Positions 31,841 through 40,729 of a stretch of DNA of 64,000 bases are shown here, piece by piece (position 1 is the first letter of the stretch; every line of letters begins with the position of its first letter). The notes beneath the pieces were generated by a model, which worked only from the letters and a program-made list of their open reading frames with translations, was not told the origin of the DNA and searched no databases. The stretch spans positions 186,001 through 250,000 of the forward strand of contig JADJJU010000002.1 in NCBI GenBank assembly GCA_016706365.1, given 5' to 3'. The position numbers and the translations under genes were made by a program. Source of the stretch: Saprospiraceae bacterium (GTDB lineage Bacteria; Bacteroidota; Bacteroidia; Chitinophagales; Saprospiraceae).

Positions 31841-33532
31841 ATGGATATTCTTCACTGGACATATATTATAGTTGGAAGCACATTTGCTATATATATCGTT
31901 ATTGCCATCATCACCAGAGCAGATACGACAAAAGATTTTTATGTTGCAGGAGGCGGAGTCTCTCCTCTGGCCAATGGAATGGCTACAGCTGCGGACTGGA
32001 TGTCTGCAGCATCCTTTATTTCTATGGCCGGATTAATTTCATTTATGGGATATGATGGCTCAGTCTATCTTATGGGCTGGACCGGCGGATATGTGTTGCT
32101 GGCCCTTTTGCTGGCTCCTTACCTGAGGAAATTCGGAAAATTTACTGTCCCTGACTTCGTAGGCGACAGATATTATTCACAAACTGCGAGGATGGTAGCA
32201 GTAGTTGCCGCCTTGTTTGTATCATTTACTTATGTGGCGGGACAGATGCGGGGAGTGGGAATAGTTTTTTCCAGATTCCTGGAAGTGGATATCAATACCG
32301 GAGTAATTATTGGAATGGTAATTGTTTTATTTTATGCGGTCCTGGGTGGAATGAAAGGTATCACTTACACACAGGTGGCTCAATATTGCGTCCTGATCTT
32401 TGCGTATATGGTTCCTGCTATTTTCATCAGTCTGCAAATCACAGGGAATCCTATTCCACAATTGGGGTTCGGCGCACAAACTTCTGATGGAGTTTATTTA
32501 CTCGACAAACTGGACGGACTCTTGCTCGAGCTCGGCTTCACGGCTTACACTGCAGGAAGCAAAAGTACTATAGATATATTTTTCATCACAGCTGCACTTA
32601 TGGTGGGAACTGCCGGGCTTCCGCATGTCATTGTTCGTTTTTTCACAGTTCCGAAAGTTAGAGATGCCAGAAAGTCTGCAGGATATGCCCTGATTTTTAT
32701 TGCCATTCTTTATACAACTGCACCTGCTTTGGGTGCATTTGGAATCTACAATATGATTCAGACTGTCAATAAGGCTTCTACCAATGAGCTTCCTGTATGG
32801 GTGGACAACTGGAGCAAAACAGGTCTTATTAGCATAGACGATCGCAATAGAGACGGTGTTGTCCAATATCATTCCTCCGCAGAAATCAATGAACTTAAAA
32901 TAGACAAAGACATAATGGTATTGGCTAATCCTGAGATAGCTCAATTGCCTAACTGGGTGATCGCACTTGTCGCAGCAGGAGGATTGGCTGCGGCACTTTC
33001 CACAGCTGCCGGATTGTTGCTTGTTATTTCTTCAGCTATCAGTCATGATTTACTAAAAAAGGGAATTGCTCGTAATATCACTGAGAAAAACGAATTGATT
33101 GCCGCCCGATTAGCTGCTGTCGCTGCGGTTGTAGTCGCAGGATATTTTGGAATAAATCCGCCGGGATTTGTGGCAGAGGTAGTGGCTTTTGCTTTTGGAT
33201 TGGCAGCTTCATCTTTCTTTCCAATTATCATCATGGGAATTTTTTCCAAACGGATGAATAAAGAAGGCGCTGTTGCAGGTATGATAGCAGGTCTGGCATT
33301 TACCCTTACATACATCATTTATTTTAAATTTATTTCACCTGAATTAAACACACCTGAAAATTGGTGGTTTGGAATCTCTCCTGAAGGAATCGGCACATTA
33401 GGTATGTTGATTAACTTCATCATTTCTATCCTCATTTCACGATTCACCCCGGCACCTCCTGCTGATGTACAGGAATTGGTGGAGAATATTCGGATTCCTA
33501 AGGGAGCGGGAGAGGCGGGAAATCTGCATTAG
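31841..33532 (+). CDS. Sodium:solute symporter, VC_2705/ActP-like
   Basis: 563 residues, about 13 membrane helices. SSS family signatures: DFYVAGGGVSPLANGMATAADWMSAASF near the N-terminus, GYVLLALLLAPYLRKFGKFTVPDF and the GLPHVIVRFFTVP segment near residue 265. The polar insert around 325-370 and the AAALSTAAGLLLVISSAISHD helix match the VC_2705 (TIGR03648) group, whose relatives transport acetate or other monocarboxylates. Pairing with DUF4212 and the neighbouring CoA-transferase supports acetate uptake, which is inference. Confidence 0.9.
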   Translation: MDILHWTYIIVGSTFAIYIVIAIITRADTTKDFYVAGGGVSPLANGMATAADWMSAASFISMAGLISFMGYDGSVYLMGWTGGYVLLALLLAPYLRKFGKFTVPDFVGDRYYSQTARMVAVVAALFVSFTYVAGQMRGVGIVFSRFLEVDINTGVIIGMVIVLFYAVLGGMKGITYTQVAQYCVLIFAYMVPAIFISLQITGNPIPQLGFGAQTSDGVYLLDKLDGLLLELGFTAYTAGSKSTIDIFFITAALMVGTAGLPHVIVRFFTVPKVRDARKSAGYALIFIAILYTTAPALGAFGIYNMIQTVNKASTNELPVWVDNWSKTGLISIDDRNRDGVVQYHSSAEINELKIDKDIMVLANPEIAQLPNWVIALVAAGGLAAALSTAAGLLLVISSAISHDLLKKGIARNITEKNELIAARLAAVAAVVVAGYFGINPPGFVAEVVAFAFGLAASSFFPIIIMGIFSKRMNKEGAVAGMIAGLAFTLTYIIYFKFISPELNTPENWWFGISPEGIGTLGMLINFIISILISRFTPAPPADVQELVENIRIPKGAGEAGNLH

Positions 33533-33577
33533 GAAAAGCACAACCCGAATTCTTTAAAAACAAACTTAATATCCAAA

Positions 33578-34909
33578 TTAGCTTTCAGGTAAGAAATTAT
33601 CTTCCTCCTCTTCCAACTCTCTGAATTGAAGAGGCAAATTCTTGGTGGCTGCCGCCCCCAGCTTTTTAATTCGCTCAATTCTGCCAATTATAGTGTCACC
33701 CTTTTTGACTGAAGTCGACAATTTGCTCATTGCATTATTATAGTCATCCTTAGCTGCATCCATTTTGGATCCAACAGAACTGAGGTCCTGAACAAAGCCA
33801 ACAAACTTGTCATACAATGCCCCACTTTCCCGGGCGATTTCAGCGGCATTTTTTCGCTGATTTTCCTGCTTCCAAATAAATGAAATGGTACGCATAGTGG
33901 CGAGCAGGGTGGTCACTGAGACCAGCACTATATTTCGCTCCAATGCTTTTTCAAATAGGTGAGGATCTTCCCTGAGAGCCAGAGTGAGGGCAGGTTCCAT
34001 AGGTACAAACATAAGCACAAAATCCGGTGGCTGTATCCCATACAAAGAGGGATAGTTTTTATTCCCCAATTCCTGGAGGTGATTTCTTACATTTTGCAAA
34101 TGAAGTTTCAATGCCAGATTTGCATCCTCAGGCAGCTCAGCATTATAATATGCTTCATATGCTATCAGAGAAACTTTGGCATCAATGATGAGATTCTTCT
34201 GCTCAGGTAAATGGATTATATAATCCGGCCGGAATATTCTGCCCTCAGCATCCCTGTGTGAACTCTGGGCACTGTAATGAATTCCTTTGTGCAGTCCGGC
34301 TCTTTCCAGCAACATTTCCAATTGAACCTCTCCCCAGTTTCCCTGCAATTTTTTATCCCCTTTCAGGGCACTCGCGAGTTTGTTAGTATCCGTACTCACT
34401 TGTTGATTGAGCAATATGATTTGTTCCAATTCTTTTTTCAATGAAATCCTTTCTCTTGTTTCTTCCTTGTGATTTTCATCCACCTTTTTCTCAAACTCCT
34501 GAATCTTATCCTTCAATGGTCGTAGGATATCGCCCACTTTTTGCTCATTGATTTCCACCATTTTTTTGCTTTTTTCCTCCAGCACTTCATTGGCAAAATT
34601 CTTAAACTCCAGACGGAAGTGCTCATTGATTTCCTGCAGCTCAGCTTTATTATCCATGAGCTTTTGCTGCATTGATTCAAGCCTGGAAGTGGCAGTGGCA
34701 AGCTGTGTACTTAGTGCCAGGACTTCATTGGTTTTCTGGACAGAAGCAGTAAGTGCATTTTCATACAAGTTTTTGTCCACGTATTGATTGGCCAGATCCT
34801 GTTTGATTTTTGCTTTTTGCTGCTCAAAGCGCATTCTTGCATAGAGCAATGAAATGACAATACTGAGGATTGCGGTGATTGCAATTGTAATCCAGTCTAT
34901 ATTTTCCAT
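33578..34909 (-). CDS. rmuC: DNA recombination protein RmuC
   Basis: One N-terminal membrane anchor (MENIDWITIAITAILSIVIS), a long coiled coil (about residues 25-170), then the RmuC nuclease-like domain with GDKKLQGNWGEVQLEMLLE, FRPDYIIHLPEQKNLIIDAKVSL (PD-(D/E)xK-like core) and LVSVTTLLATMRTISFIWKQE. RmuC limits inversions at repeats. I chose ATG 34909: the frame is open 53 codons further up to a TTG, but that extension is encoded by an interspersed repeat (34915-35077) and would place charged sequence before the membrane anchor. A recombination-suppressing gene is notable in so repeat-rich a region, but no direct link is shown. Confidence 0.9.
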   Translation of the reverse strand: MENIDWITIAITAILSIVISLLYARMRFEQQKAKIKQDLANQYVDKNLYENALTASVQKTNEVLALSTQLATATSRLESMQQKLMDNKAELQEINEHFRLEFKNFANEVLEEKSKKMVEINEQKVGDILRPLKDKIQEFEKKVDENHKEETRERISLKKELEQIILLNQQVSTDTNKLASALKGDKKLQGNWGEVQLEMLLERAGLHKGIHYSAQSSHRDAEGRIFRPDYIIHLPEQKNLIIDAKVSLIAYEAYYNAELPEDANLALKLHLQNVRNHLQELGNKNYPSLYGIQPPDFVLMFVPMEPALTLALREDPHLFEKALERNIVLVSVTTLLATMRTISFIWKQENQRKNAAEIARESGALYDKFVGFVQDLSSVGSKMDAAKDDYNNAMSKLSTSVKKGDTIIGRIERIKKLGAAATKNLPLQFRELEEEEDNFLPES

Positions 34910-34914
34910 GCTAT

Positions 34915-35077
34915 TTATATTTAACGTGAGTTCCGCAGAATCTGAGACCTTTGGTTTTGTCATGAATTTTGCCTGAAAGAAGGCAAAATTAACGCCAAAA
35001 CTGAGTTTTGTGATTTCTATACCCGGGATTGCATCCCGGGTTACAAAGATTTTGCCACTCTGTGGCAATTATTTCCT
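34915..35077 (-). repeat. Interspersed structured repeat, copy 1
   Basis: About 160 bp, on the minus strand starting AATTGCCACAGAGTGGCA. Three stem-loops: TGCCAC-AG-GTGGCA, CCCGGGATGCAATCCCGGG and TTGCC-ttctttc-AGGCAA, followed by AATTCATGACAAAACC. A second copy on the plus strand lies at 60953-61115. The repeat is open in the rmuC frame and causes the false N-terminal extension of that gene. Confidence 0.75.
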
Positions 35078-35176
35078 CTAATTCAGAATTTGAGATTGAA
35101 CTTCGAACTCACATTACATCATCAATGGAAGTTTCATTTAATGTTGGTATTTAACAACAAAATGAAGTTCAAGTAT

Positions 35177-35621
35177 TTATCCTTCCAGCATTCCCCTCCG
35201 CAAATAATTGACCTGACCCAGATGATAGCTCAAATGAGTTATAAGTAATATTAAAACATGACCCACAGTCTTGTCTGTCCAGGTGAGATGTCCGGATAAG
35301 GATTACTTAAATCAGAATCTTTCAATGTGTCCAGCGCTGCATTACTTCTTCTTTTGCAGCCGCCAATCCATCCAGTATTTGCTGTCTTGTAGCACTCCGG
35401 TCTGCAAACTCTAATGGTCTGTTTCGAATATAGGAGGTATGACTTATTCCCATTCCTATGTAATGTCTCAAATTACCGGCGATATGCAGACCCAGGGTTC
35501 CAATTGGATTTTTAATATCGCCTTTTGTAATCCACAATTCAGATTCTACACACAAACAGATCTCCTGATATAGTGTATGCAAATCTCTGAGCAACATGTA
35601 CTTTATATCTTCTACTATCAT
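35177..35621 (-). pseudogene. DinB-like protein, frameshifted
   Basis: The first 99 codons encode MIVEDIKYMLLRDLHTLYQE to VMQRWTH with a DinB-like helix and HIAGNLRHYIG (metal-site His). After a stop at 35322 the homology continues in another frame (ALDTLKDSDLSNPYPDISPG, RLWVMF), then in a third (LITHLSYHLGQVNYLRR) ending at TAA 35177-35179. The HLSYHLGQ motif supplies the other metal ligands of the DinB/DUF1572 four-helix fold. Two frame changes in ~150 bp mean either real decay or sequence error. Function of the intact family is thiol-S-transferase-like and not assignable here. Confidence 0.6.
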
Positions 35622-35650
35622 CTTGTTAATTTTATTATGTTCTCAAAGTA

Positions 35651-35658
35651 CAAATATA
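35651..35658 (-). promoter_or_regulatory. Candidate TAnnTTTG box upstream of the DinB-like gene
   Basis: TATATTTG on the minus strand, about 30 bp before the start codon; no matching -33 element seen. Confidence 0.3.
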
Positions 35659-35699
35659 CTTTCGTTTTGTCGTCATAATAGGCTGTGGTTGTAGTACGG

Positions 35700-35806
35700 G
35701 TGACGCCCCGGCACGGCTGCGCCTGGCCGGGGTGACGTCTGTTGCCTACGGCAAAAGGTGACGCTTTTTGACAGCAAGCTGTCAAAGTGACGCTTTTGCA
35801 TGCAGG
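35700..35806 (+). repeat. GTGACG-box/hairpin array 2 (four units)
   Basis: GTGACG starts at 35700, 35732, 35758 and 35787 (spacings 32, 26, 29). Between boxes lie unrelated hairpins: CCGGC...GCCGG, TTGCC-tac-GGCAA, TTTGACAGC-aa-GCTGTCAAA, and after the last box TGCATGCA. It is the clearest of the three arrays. Confidence 0.7.
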
Positions 35807-35891
35807 ATAGAATCAACTAATTAGAGAATTCAGCACTGAAAGAATGAGCAACTCAAATCAGCATTTGTCAGATTCTATGCTTTCCTCTTCA

Positions 35892-35964
35892 GCGTCTGGA
35901 GACGCCAGTTTGTTGTGAGTGCGAGTCTTGTGTTTGAGATTTTGATCCGGGTCTGGAGACCCGG
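35892..35964. repeat. Two hairpins sharing a TCTGGAGA core
   Basis: GCGTC-TGGA-GACGC at 35892-35905 and CCGGGTC-TGGA-GACCCGG at 35947-35964: the same tetraloop and inner stem pairs with different outer stems, 42 bp apart. Confidence 0.6.
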
Positions 35965-36071
35965 GCCATCGGTAACTTAAATTTATGATTTAGAGTAAAA
36001 ATACTCCAACTTCTTTCCGGCTGTTTACTTACTCCTTATGACTTACCCATTACAACTTGCTCCTTCTTCCC

Positions 36072-36137
36072 GGCTGTTCAGCCAGAGGCCAGAAGCTAGG
36101 AGCCAGAAGCGGCTGTTCCAACGAGCAACGAGCAACC
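36072..36137. repeat. GCCAGAAGC / GAGCAAC low-complexity island
   Basis: Degenerate tandem units (gccagaggccagaagc, taggagccagaagc) then acgagcaacgagcaacc. The 18-mer AGCCAGAAGCGGCTGTTC at 36101-36118 recurs exactly at 48214-48231. Confidence 0.6.
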
Positions 36138-36140
36138 AAC

Positions 36141-36175
36141 AAAAAAAGCCGGACAAAATTGCTTCTGCCCGGCTT
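36141..36175 (-). terminator. Rho-independent terminator of the T9SS hydrolase-like gene
   Basis: On the minus strand AAGCCGG and CCGGCTT form a 7-bp stem around a 16-nt loop, followed by TTTTTTG. It sits 26 bp beyond the stop of the minus-strand gene ending at 36201. Confidence 0.7.
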
Positions 36176-36200
36176 AGATATTATTTTGAAACAATATTCC

Positions 36201-37667
36201 TTATTGGAATATAATCTTCTTGGTAATGACTCCTTTGTCTAATCTTGCATGTAGCATATAAACTCCGGCAGACAGATCATTTCTGTGAACTGTAAAATAC
36301 TGATTGTCCACATTTCTGTATGACTTTACAACTTTACCATTTACATCCATCAAAGTAATCTCACGAATTGGCTCAGCAGAAGTGGTTGCAACCAAAATTT
36401 CTGAATGAGCAGGATTCGGCATTGCCTTAAGCTCTGCATCCGGAAGAATAGTCTCATCCACGCTGGTAGCAAGATTAAGCACCACATAAGCTCTCGGTGC
36501 AAAATATCCAATGATAGAGTCAGCATAAAGCATAGCTTTGGCAAATGACATATCAGGGTTAGTCATCAATCCATTCGCATTATTTATATTAGTAGCATCC
36601 CACCAATCCCATGGAGCACTATCTAAAGGGAATGAAGTCAAAAATGGGAATAATCCTTCATATCCATCATTTCTTGAATCAGCTGTTTGGGTATACACAT
36701 CATCCAGATTTGCAGCAACAAAAGCATCATTATTGCCATAAGCATTTGCTAATTGTTGCACAAGATACGACCCCTGGACTTCCACAACAGGAAGATTTAC
36801 TCCAGGTACAATAACGATTCCTTCAGTGTAAGGTGCAAATGGATCTGTAGGAACCTGGTAAGAAATCATTGGAACCATACCCGGATCTATCCAGGACGTA
36901 TCGCCAATGGCACCTCCAAGATTCACACTCAATTGAAAACTTGATGAATAACCAGCATGATTTGCAATATTGATAGGAGCTGTAACAGCACCCTGAGGAT
37001 CGCCACTGATTTGCGAAATTACCATTGGTCTTGGATTTCCGGAAGTGTCTACACCAATGAATTTAGGTATTAGAGTTTTCTCATAAACATCCAATACTGC
37101 AGTATTCATAGAAATATATCCACCTGTACCGAATCCCCACAGCACGATTCTATCCGGATCTATTTTATACGGATTCCCATCCACATCGGCTGTTTTCTTA
37201 AAAAAACGAACAGAAGTATTAGCATCCTGTACCCCTCTATAAGCAGCATTGATCAACAAACTGACACGTTCTGCCTGACTGGAAGCAAGCGGATTCCATC
37301 CTAATCTGTATGTCGCAGAAGCCACCACATATCCCATTTTGGCTAATCTTTCAGCCATTGAAACCACTGCATTATCTGTTTTGGTACCATTTGTACTTTG
37401 ATTTACAGGATAAGGCAAAAAGTTGCCGGAATGAAACATTATTATCAATGGTCTTGCAGTAACAGGATCCCCTTCCGGCTCATATATATCCAGTTTCAAT
37501 TCTTGCGGTGCTGGAGCACCGGTAATCACAGTAATATTTGTTGCATATGTAATATCTGATGTGACTTTGACATTGTCGAAGATTTCGTCAAAGTAGCGTT
37601 CCTGAGCCATGAGAGTTGTACTCCAACTCAGGATAATTAATAAAATAATGTTGTTGATGTACTTCAT
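36201..37667 (-). CDS. Secreted alpha/beta-hydrolase-like protein with T9SS sorting domain
   Basis: 488 residues. Signal peptide 1-21 (cleavage before QERYFDE); alpha/beta-hydrolase core with RPLIIMFHSGNF near 72 (oxyanion region), a GYVVASATYRLG strand, and the nucleophile elbow at 178-182. The elbow reads GFGTG where esterases have GxSxG, so Ser is replaced by Gly180 (codon GGT). C-terminal residues ~415-488 are a T9SS type A sorting domain (KAMPNPAHSEILV, VNGKVVKSY, LSAGVYMLHARLD, KKIIFQ). Exported to the surface or medium through T9SS. Either a non-catalytic binding protein or a hydrolase with a sequence error at the key codon. Confidence 0.8.
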   Translation of the reverse strand: MKYINNIILLIILSWSTTLMAQERYFDEIFDNVKVTSDITYATNITVITGAPAPQELKLDIYEPEGDPVTARPLIIMFHSGNFLPYPVNQSTNGTKTDNAVVSMAERLAKMGYVVASATYRLGWNPLASSQAERVSLLINAAYRGVQDANTSVRFFKKTADVDGNPYKIDPDRIVLWGFGTGGYISMNTAVLDVYEKTLIPKFIGVDTSGNPRPMVISQISGDPQGAVTAPINIANHAGYSSSFQLSVNLGGAIGDTSWIDPGMVPMISYQVPTDPFAPYTEGIVIVPGVNLPVVEVQGSYLVQQLANAYGNNDAFVAANLDDVYTQTADSRNDGYEGLFPFLTSFPLDSAPWDWWDATNINNANGLMTNPDMSFAKAMLYADSIIGYFAPRAYVVLNLATSVDETILPDAELKAMPNPAHSEILVATTSAEPIREITLMDVNGKVVKSYRNVDNQYFTVHRNDLSAGVYMLHARLDKGVITKKIIFQ

Positions 37668-37721
37668 AACTAATTGATTTTCTGTGTAATTAATTTAATT
37701 CAAACCGCCTGTTTAATTTTT

Positions 37722-40535
37722 CTACTTCTTCTTGAATTCATATAAAATGGAGAAATAAGCCATCCTTCCTATTCTAGGCCCTCCATATGTTTGAAACTGT
37801 TTATTGTTCAAAAGGTTGGATGCACCCAGCTTAAAAGTAGTATTCCATCTCTCTACTCCATAATTGATTTGAGCATCCACCAAATCATAGGTTGGGATCA
37901 ATCCGGTAAACTGAGGTGAGCCTTCAAACAAAAATCCTTCTATCCATTTATAATTGATATTGAAACTCAGGTTTTTGACATGAATTCCAAAAACACGGAA
38001 GTCAAGATTCCTTCCGGAGAATCCCAGGTTAAATTTGTGTTCCGGCGTGTTGAAAGCCGGAATGATAGGATCATCTTCAAATGCTTTATTCAACTTATTG
38101 AAGGAATAGTTACCTGAAATCATATAGTTTTTAGCAAAGAAATAACTTAGCCCTATATTAAATCCCTGGGTAGTCACCTGATTGATGGAATTAGCTGAAA
38201 TCCTGTATACCTGAATATCCGAAGGTAAACCCGTACCCGGGTCAATATCAGCTGTTACTCCTATATTATATCCCAGGAAGTCATTATAAATACTATAGTA
38301 ATACCCTGCATCCAGAAATAATTGATCAGCTATAGTCGTACGATAGCCCACTTCAAATGTTTTTACTTTCTCTGGTTGTACCGGGTTTACGTTGAAATAT
38401 TGGAGGGTATCAGCATTCAAAGTATTAATATAATCCCTGAAGGATTCAATACTGATAAGGTTTTGCCAGCCGTTCAGATTGCCGGATAGTATTGCACGTC
38501 CCACATTCAAATGTAAATATTGATCTGCAAGTGTAGGGTTTCTTAAGGCAGAGCTAAATGAAAATCTGATGAAGTTGATCTCATCCGGCTGATACACCAG
38601 GGATGCTGCCGGAGTAAAAATCCATTTGAAATTTTGATTTTTATCTGCCCGCAATGTAGCGCTGGCAGTCAGCCTTTCATTGAAAAATTTCTTCTTAATA
38701 CCCGTGTACATGCCTATCTCGGAGTTAGTAATCCTAATCCCAGCTGTATCCGAGAAAATTGTCCCATCAGAATTTGGTCTATACAATCTGCCATTCGCTC
38801 CTACTGTGATCTCATCTGTAAAAACCGGATTGAATTTATATTCACCATGGATATGATATAAGGCAGATTGATCAAAAAATCGGGTACCGTTTTCTTGTGC
38901 ATTGGATTTTGCCTTCCTGATCCTATTGAATTCATCATCGAATCTGGCAGTGCCTGGTTGATAAAAATCAGCTGATTCAGAATTCAATGGGTTTGCAGTA
39001 TTTGCTGAAGCGGCTGCTAATGTATGCCATACCGTAAGTGAATCCTGGTAGTTAGCTACCCATCGGCTGGCGGAATCTCTGTCAAAATCAAAACCACCAG
39101 TCTCAGGATTAAATACCAATTGTGGGTATCCTAATCCCCTAATCTTACTATTAATATTCATGGACCAAAATGCAGCATAATCTACAGCCCAGCGATCATC
39201 CACTTTGGATTCTTCCTGCAATCTAAGTGCAGTAAAATATGGGTCATAAGAATCCCCTGCGTTTTCATGTGTAGCATATAATCTGACAAAAAACTTTTCG
39301 CGTTTTTTGAACTCTATTCTATTTTGAAAGAATAATATATTCCGCAGACTGAATCTGTTATCACCCTGATAGACAGTGGTTCCGCTTCCGAAACTGGAAG
39401 AAAACACTAATTCAGGAGACTGGAAACCTAATGCCGGATTCGTCCTGAAGTGCAAAGCTGCATTTGCTTTTATATTTTTAGTATTATAATCAACAAGATC
39501 TACTTCTCTATATCCGATTCTATGCGTTTGGCCCAGGACTAAAGGTGATACCCATGGGGCATTGCCTGAGAAATCCAATGCCGGAAAATACTCATCACCA
39601 TAAATGTTTACTGCATCATACCTTCCAGGATTTCCCGGACCTGTTTCAGTTTCATAAACAGCATCATAATTATCCGCTTCCCAGTCATAGGCTTTCAGAT
39701 AGAAGAAGTTGAGCTTATATCCGAATGATTCCTGACCTTTTTTGTTTTTCACCACATCAGCCCATCTCAAACTGGTTTCAAATAATTGACGTTCACCAAC
39801 TTTAGTTTGGACTGAAAGGCCTTTCTGAAAAAATGGATCTTTTGTTTCCATACTGATCACACCATTAAAGGCATTAGGACCATAGAATGCTGAACTGGCA
39901 CCTGCAATGATATCTACTTTGACTACATCCAGATCTGATGAGCCGAGAAAATTTCCCAGGGAAAAATTGAGTCCCGGAGCCTGATTATCCACTCCATCAA
40001 TGATCTGTAATGACCTAACAGGAGAGGTAGAGTTGAATCCACGAGTATTGATAATCTTAAATCCAAGACTGGCAGCTGTGAGATCAACTCCTTTCAATGC
40101 TCCGAGTCCATCATAGAAATTATCAGAAGCTGTTTCTTTTATCGCAAGTAAGTCAAGTGATTCTACTGTAAGGGGTGCCGCTTTTTGCTTGTCAGATACT
40201 CTTTGGCCTTTTACAATTACATCTGCAATCTGTATGCTTTCTTCCTCTAAAATGATATTGATATTACCTGTGGCTTGTTGCAGTTCTAATTCCTGAGTGA
40301 TATAACCCAGGTAAGATATTTCCAAAATAACCGGGAAATCCCCTGAATAATTGAATTCAAAACGACCATCGATGTCAGTCATTACACCGGTACTCGTCCC
40401 TTTAATTCCCACACTGGCGCCAATCATCAGCTCTTTATCCGAGCCAGAAGTGACTGTCCCGGATATAGTTTGCCCGTAAAGTCCCAGAGACAACAAGCAA
40501 AACATACAGCATAAAGTGTAAAACTTACAAGACAT
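37722..40535 (-). CDS. TonB-dependent receptor with N-terminal carboxypeptidase-like domain
   Basis: 937 residues: signal peptide 1-22 (LYGQ), a carboxypeptidase-like regulatory (CarbopepD) domain 23-105 (ISGTVTSGSDKELMIGASV, LEISYLGY), plug domain about 125-235 (INTRGFNS, IIDGVDNQAPG, VDIIAGASSAFYGPNAFNGV) and a 22-strand barrel to the C-terminal strand YFSILYEFKKK. It is not SusC-like in length and no SusD follows. It imports a large or scarce ligand with TonB-ExbBD energy. The gene upstream of the T9SS hydrolase on the same strand (54-bp gap) suggests co-transcription. The ligand is unknown. Confidence 0.9.
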   Translation of the reverse strand: MSCKFYTLCCMFCLLSLGLYGQTISGTVTSGSDKELMIGASVGIKGTSTGVMTDIDGRFEFNYSGDFPVILEISYLGYITQELELQQATGNINIILEEESIQIADVIVKGQRVSDKQKAAPLTVESLDLLAIKETASDNFYDGLGALKGVDLTAASLGFKIINTRGFNSTSPVRSLQIIDGVDNQAPGLNFSLGNFLGSSDLDVVKVDIIAGASSAFYGPNAFNGVISMETKDPFFQKGLSVQTKVGERQLFETSLRWADVVKNKKGQESFGYKLNFFYLKAYDWEADNYDAVYETETGPGNPGRYDAVNIYGDEYFPALDFSGNAPWVSPLVLGQTHRIGYREVDLVDYNTKNIKANAALHFRTNPALGFQSPELVFSSSFGSGTTVYQGDNRFSLRNILFFQNRIEFKKREKFFVRLYATHENAGDSYDPYFTALRLQEESKVDDRWAVDYAAFWSMNINSKIRGLGYPQLVFNPETGGFDFDRDSASRWVANYQDSLTVWHTLAAASANTANPLNSESADFYQPGTARFDDEFNRIRKAKSNAQENGTRFFDQSALYHIHGEYKFNPVFTDEITVGANGRLYRPNSDGTIFSDTAGIRITNSEIGMYTGIKKKFFNERLTASATLRADKNQNFKWIFTPAASLVYQPDEINFIRFSFSSALRNPTLADQYLHLNVGRAILSGNLNGWQNLISIESFRDYINTLNADTLQYFNVNPVQPEKVKTFEVGYRTTIADQLFLDAGYYYSIYNDFLGYNIGVTADIDPGTGLPSDIQVYRISANSINQVTTQGFNIGLSYFFAKNYMISGNYSFNKLNKAFEDDPIIPAFNTPEHKFNLGFSGRNLDFRVFGIHVKNLSFNINYKWIEGFLFEGSPQFTGLIPTYDLVDAQINYGVERWNTTFKLGASNLLNNKQFQTYGGPRIGRMAYFSILYEFKKK

Positions 40536-40595
40536 AATATTCTTTGACCGAAAAATAGCAAAACTTATTCCACACTATGCTTTAAAAGTAGATAT

Positions 40596-40603
40596 TAATT
40601 TTG
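40596..40603 (+). promoter_or_regulatory. Candidate TAnnTTTG box upstream of the GT39 gene
   Basis: TAATTTTG, 127 bp before the GT39 start, followed by AGT as in the candidate at 29910. No good -33 element. Confidence 0.25.
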
Positions 40604-40729
40604 AGTGCGCGTACATTAACTCATATTAAATTTCATGTCCGCGGTTTAAAAGCTCCGCCATTTTTTCAATCTTTGACCCGCTTCAGAAATTGGATTCATT
40701 CCAATTTCAATTTCATATAATCTTTTTTC

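Larger units (their letters stand above)
35622..36200. other. Repeat-rich intergenic region
   Basis: 579 bp with no credible ORF. From left to right it holds a promoter-like box, a GTGACG/hairpin array, two TCTGGAGA hairpins, a GCCAGAAGC-type low-complexity island and a terminator. Four repeat families share one gap. Confidence 0.7.

Noticed and set aside
35700..35806. CRISPR array
   Set aside because: The conserved part is only 6-9 bp and the spacers are palindromic, unlike CRISPR spacers; no cas genes nearby.
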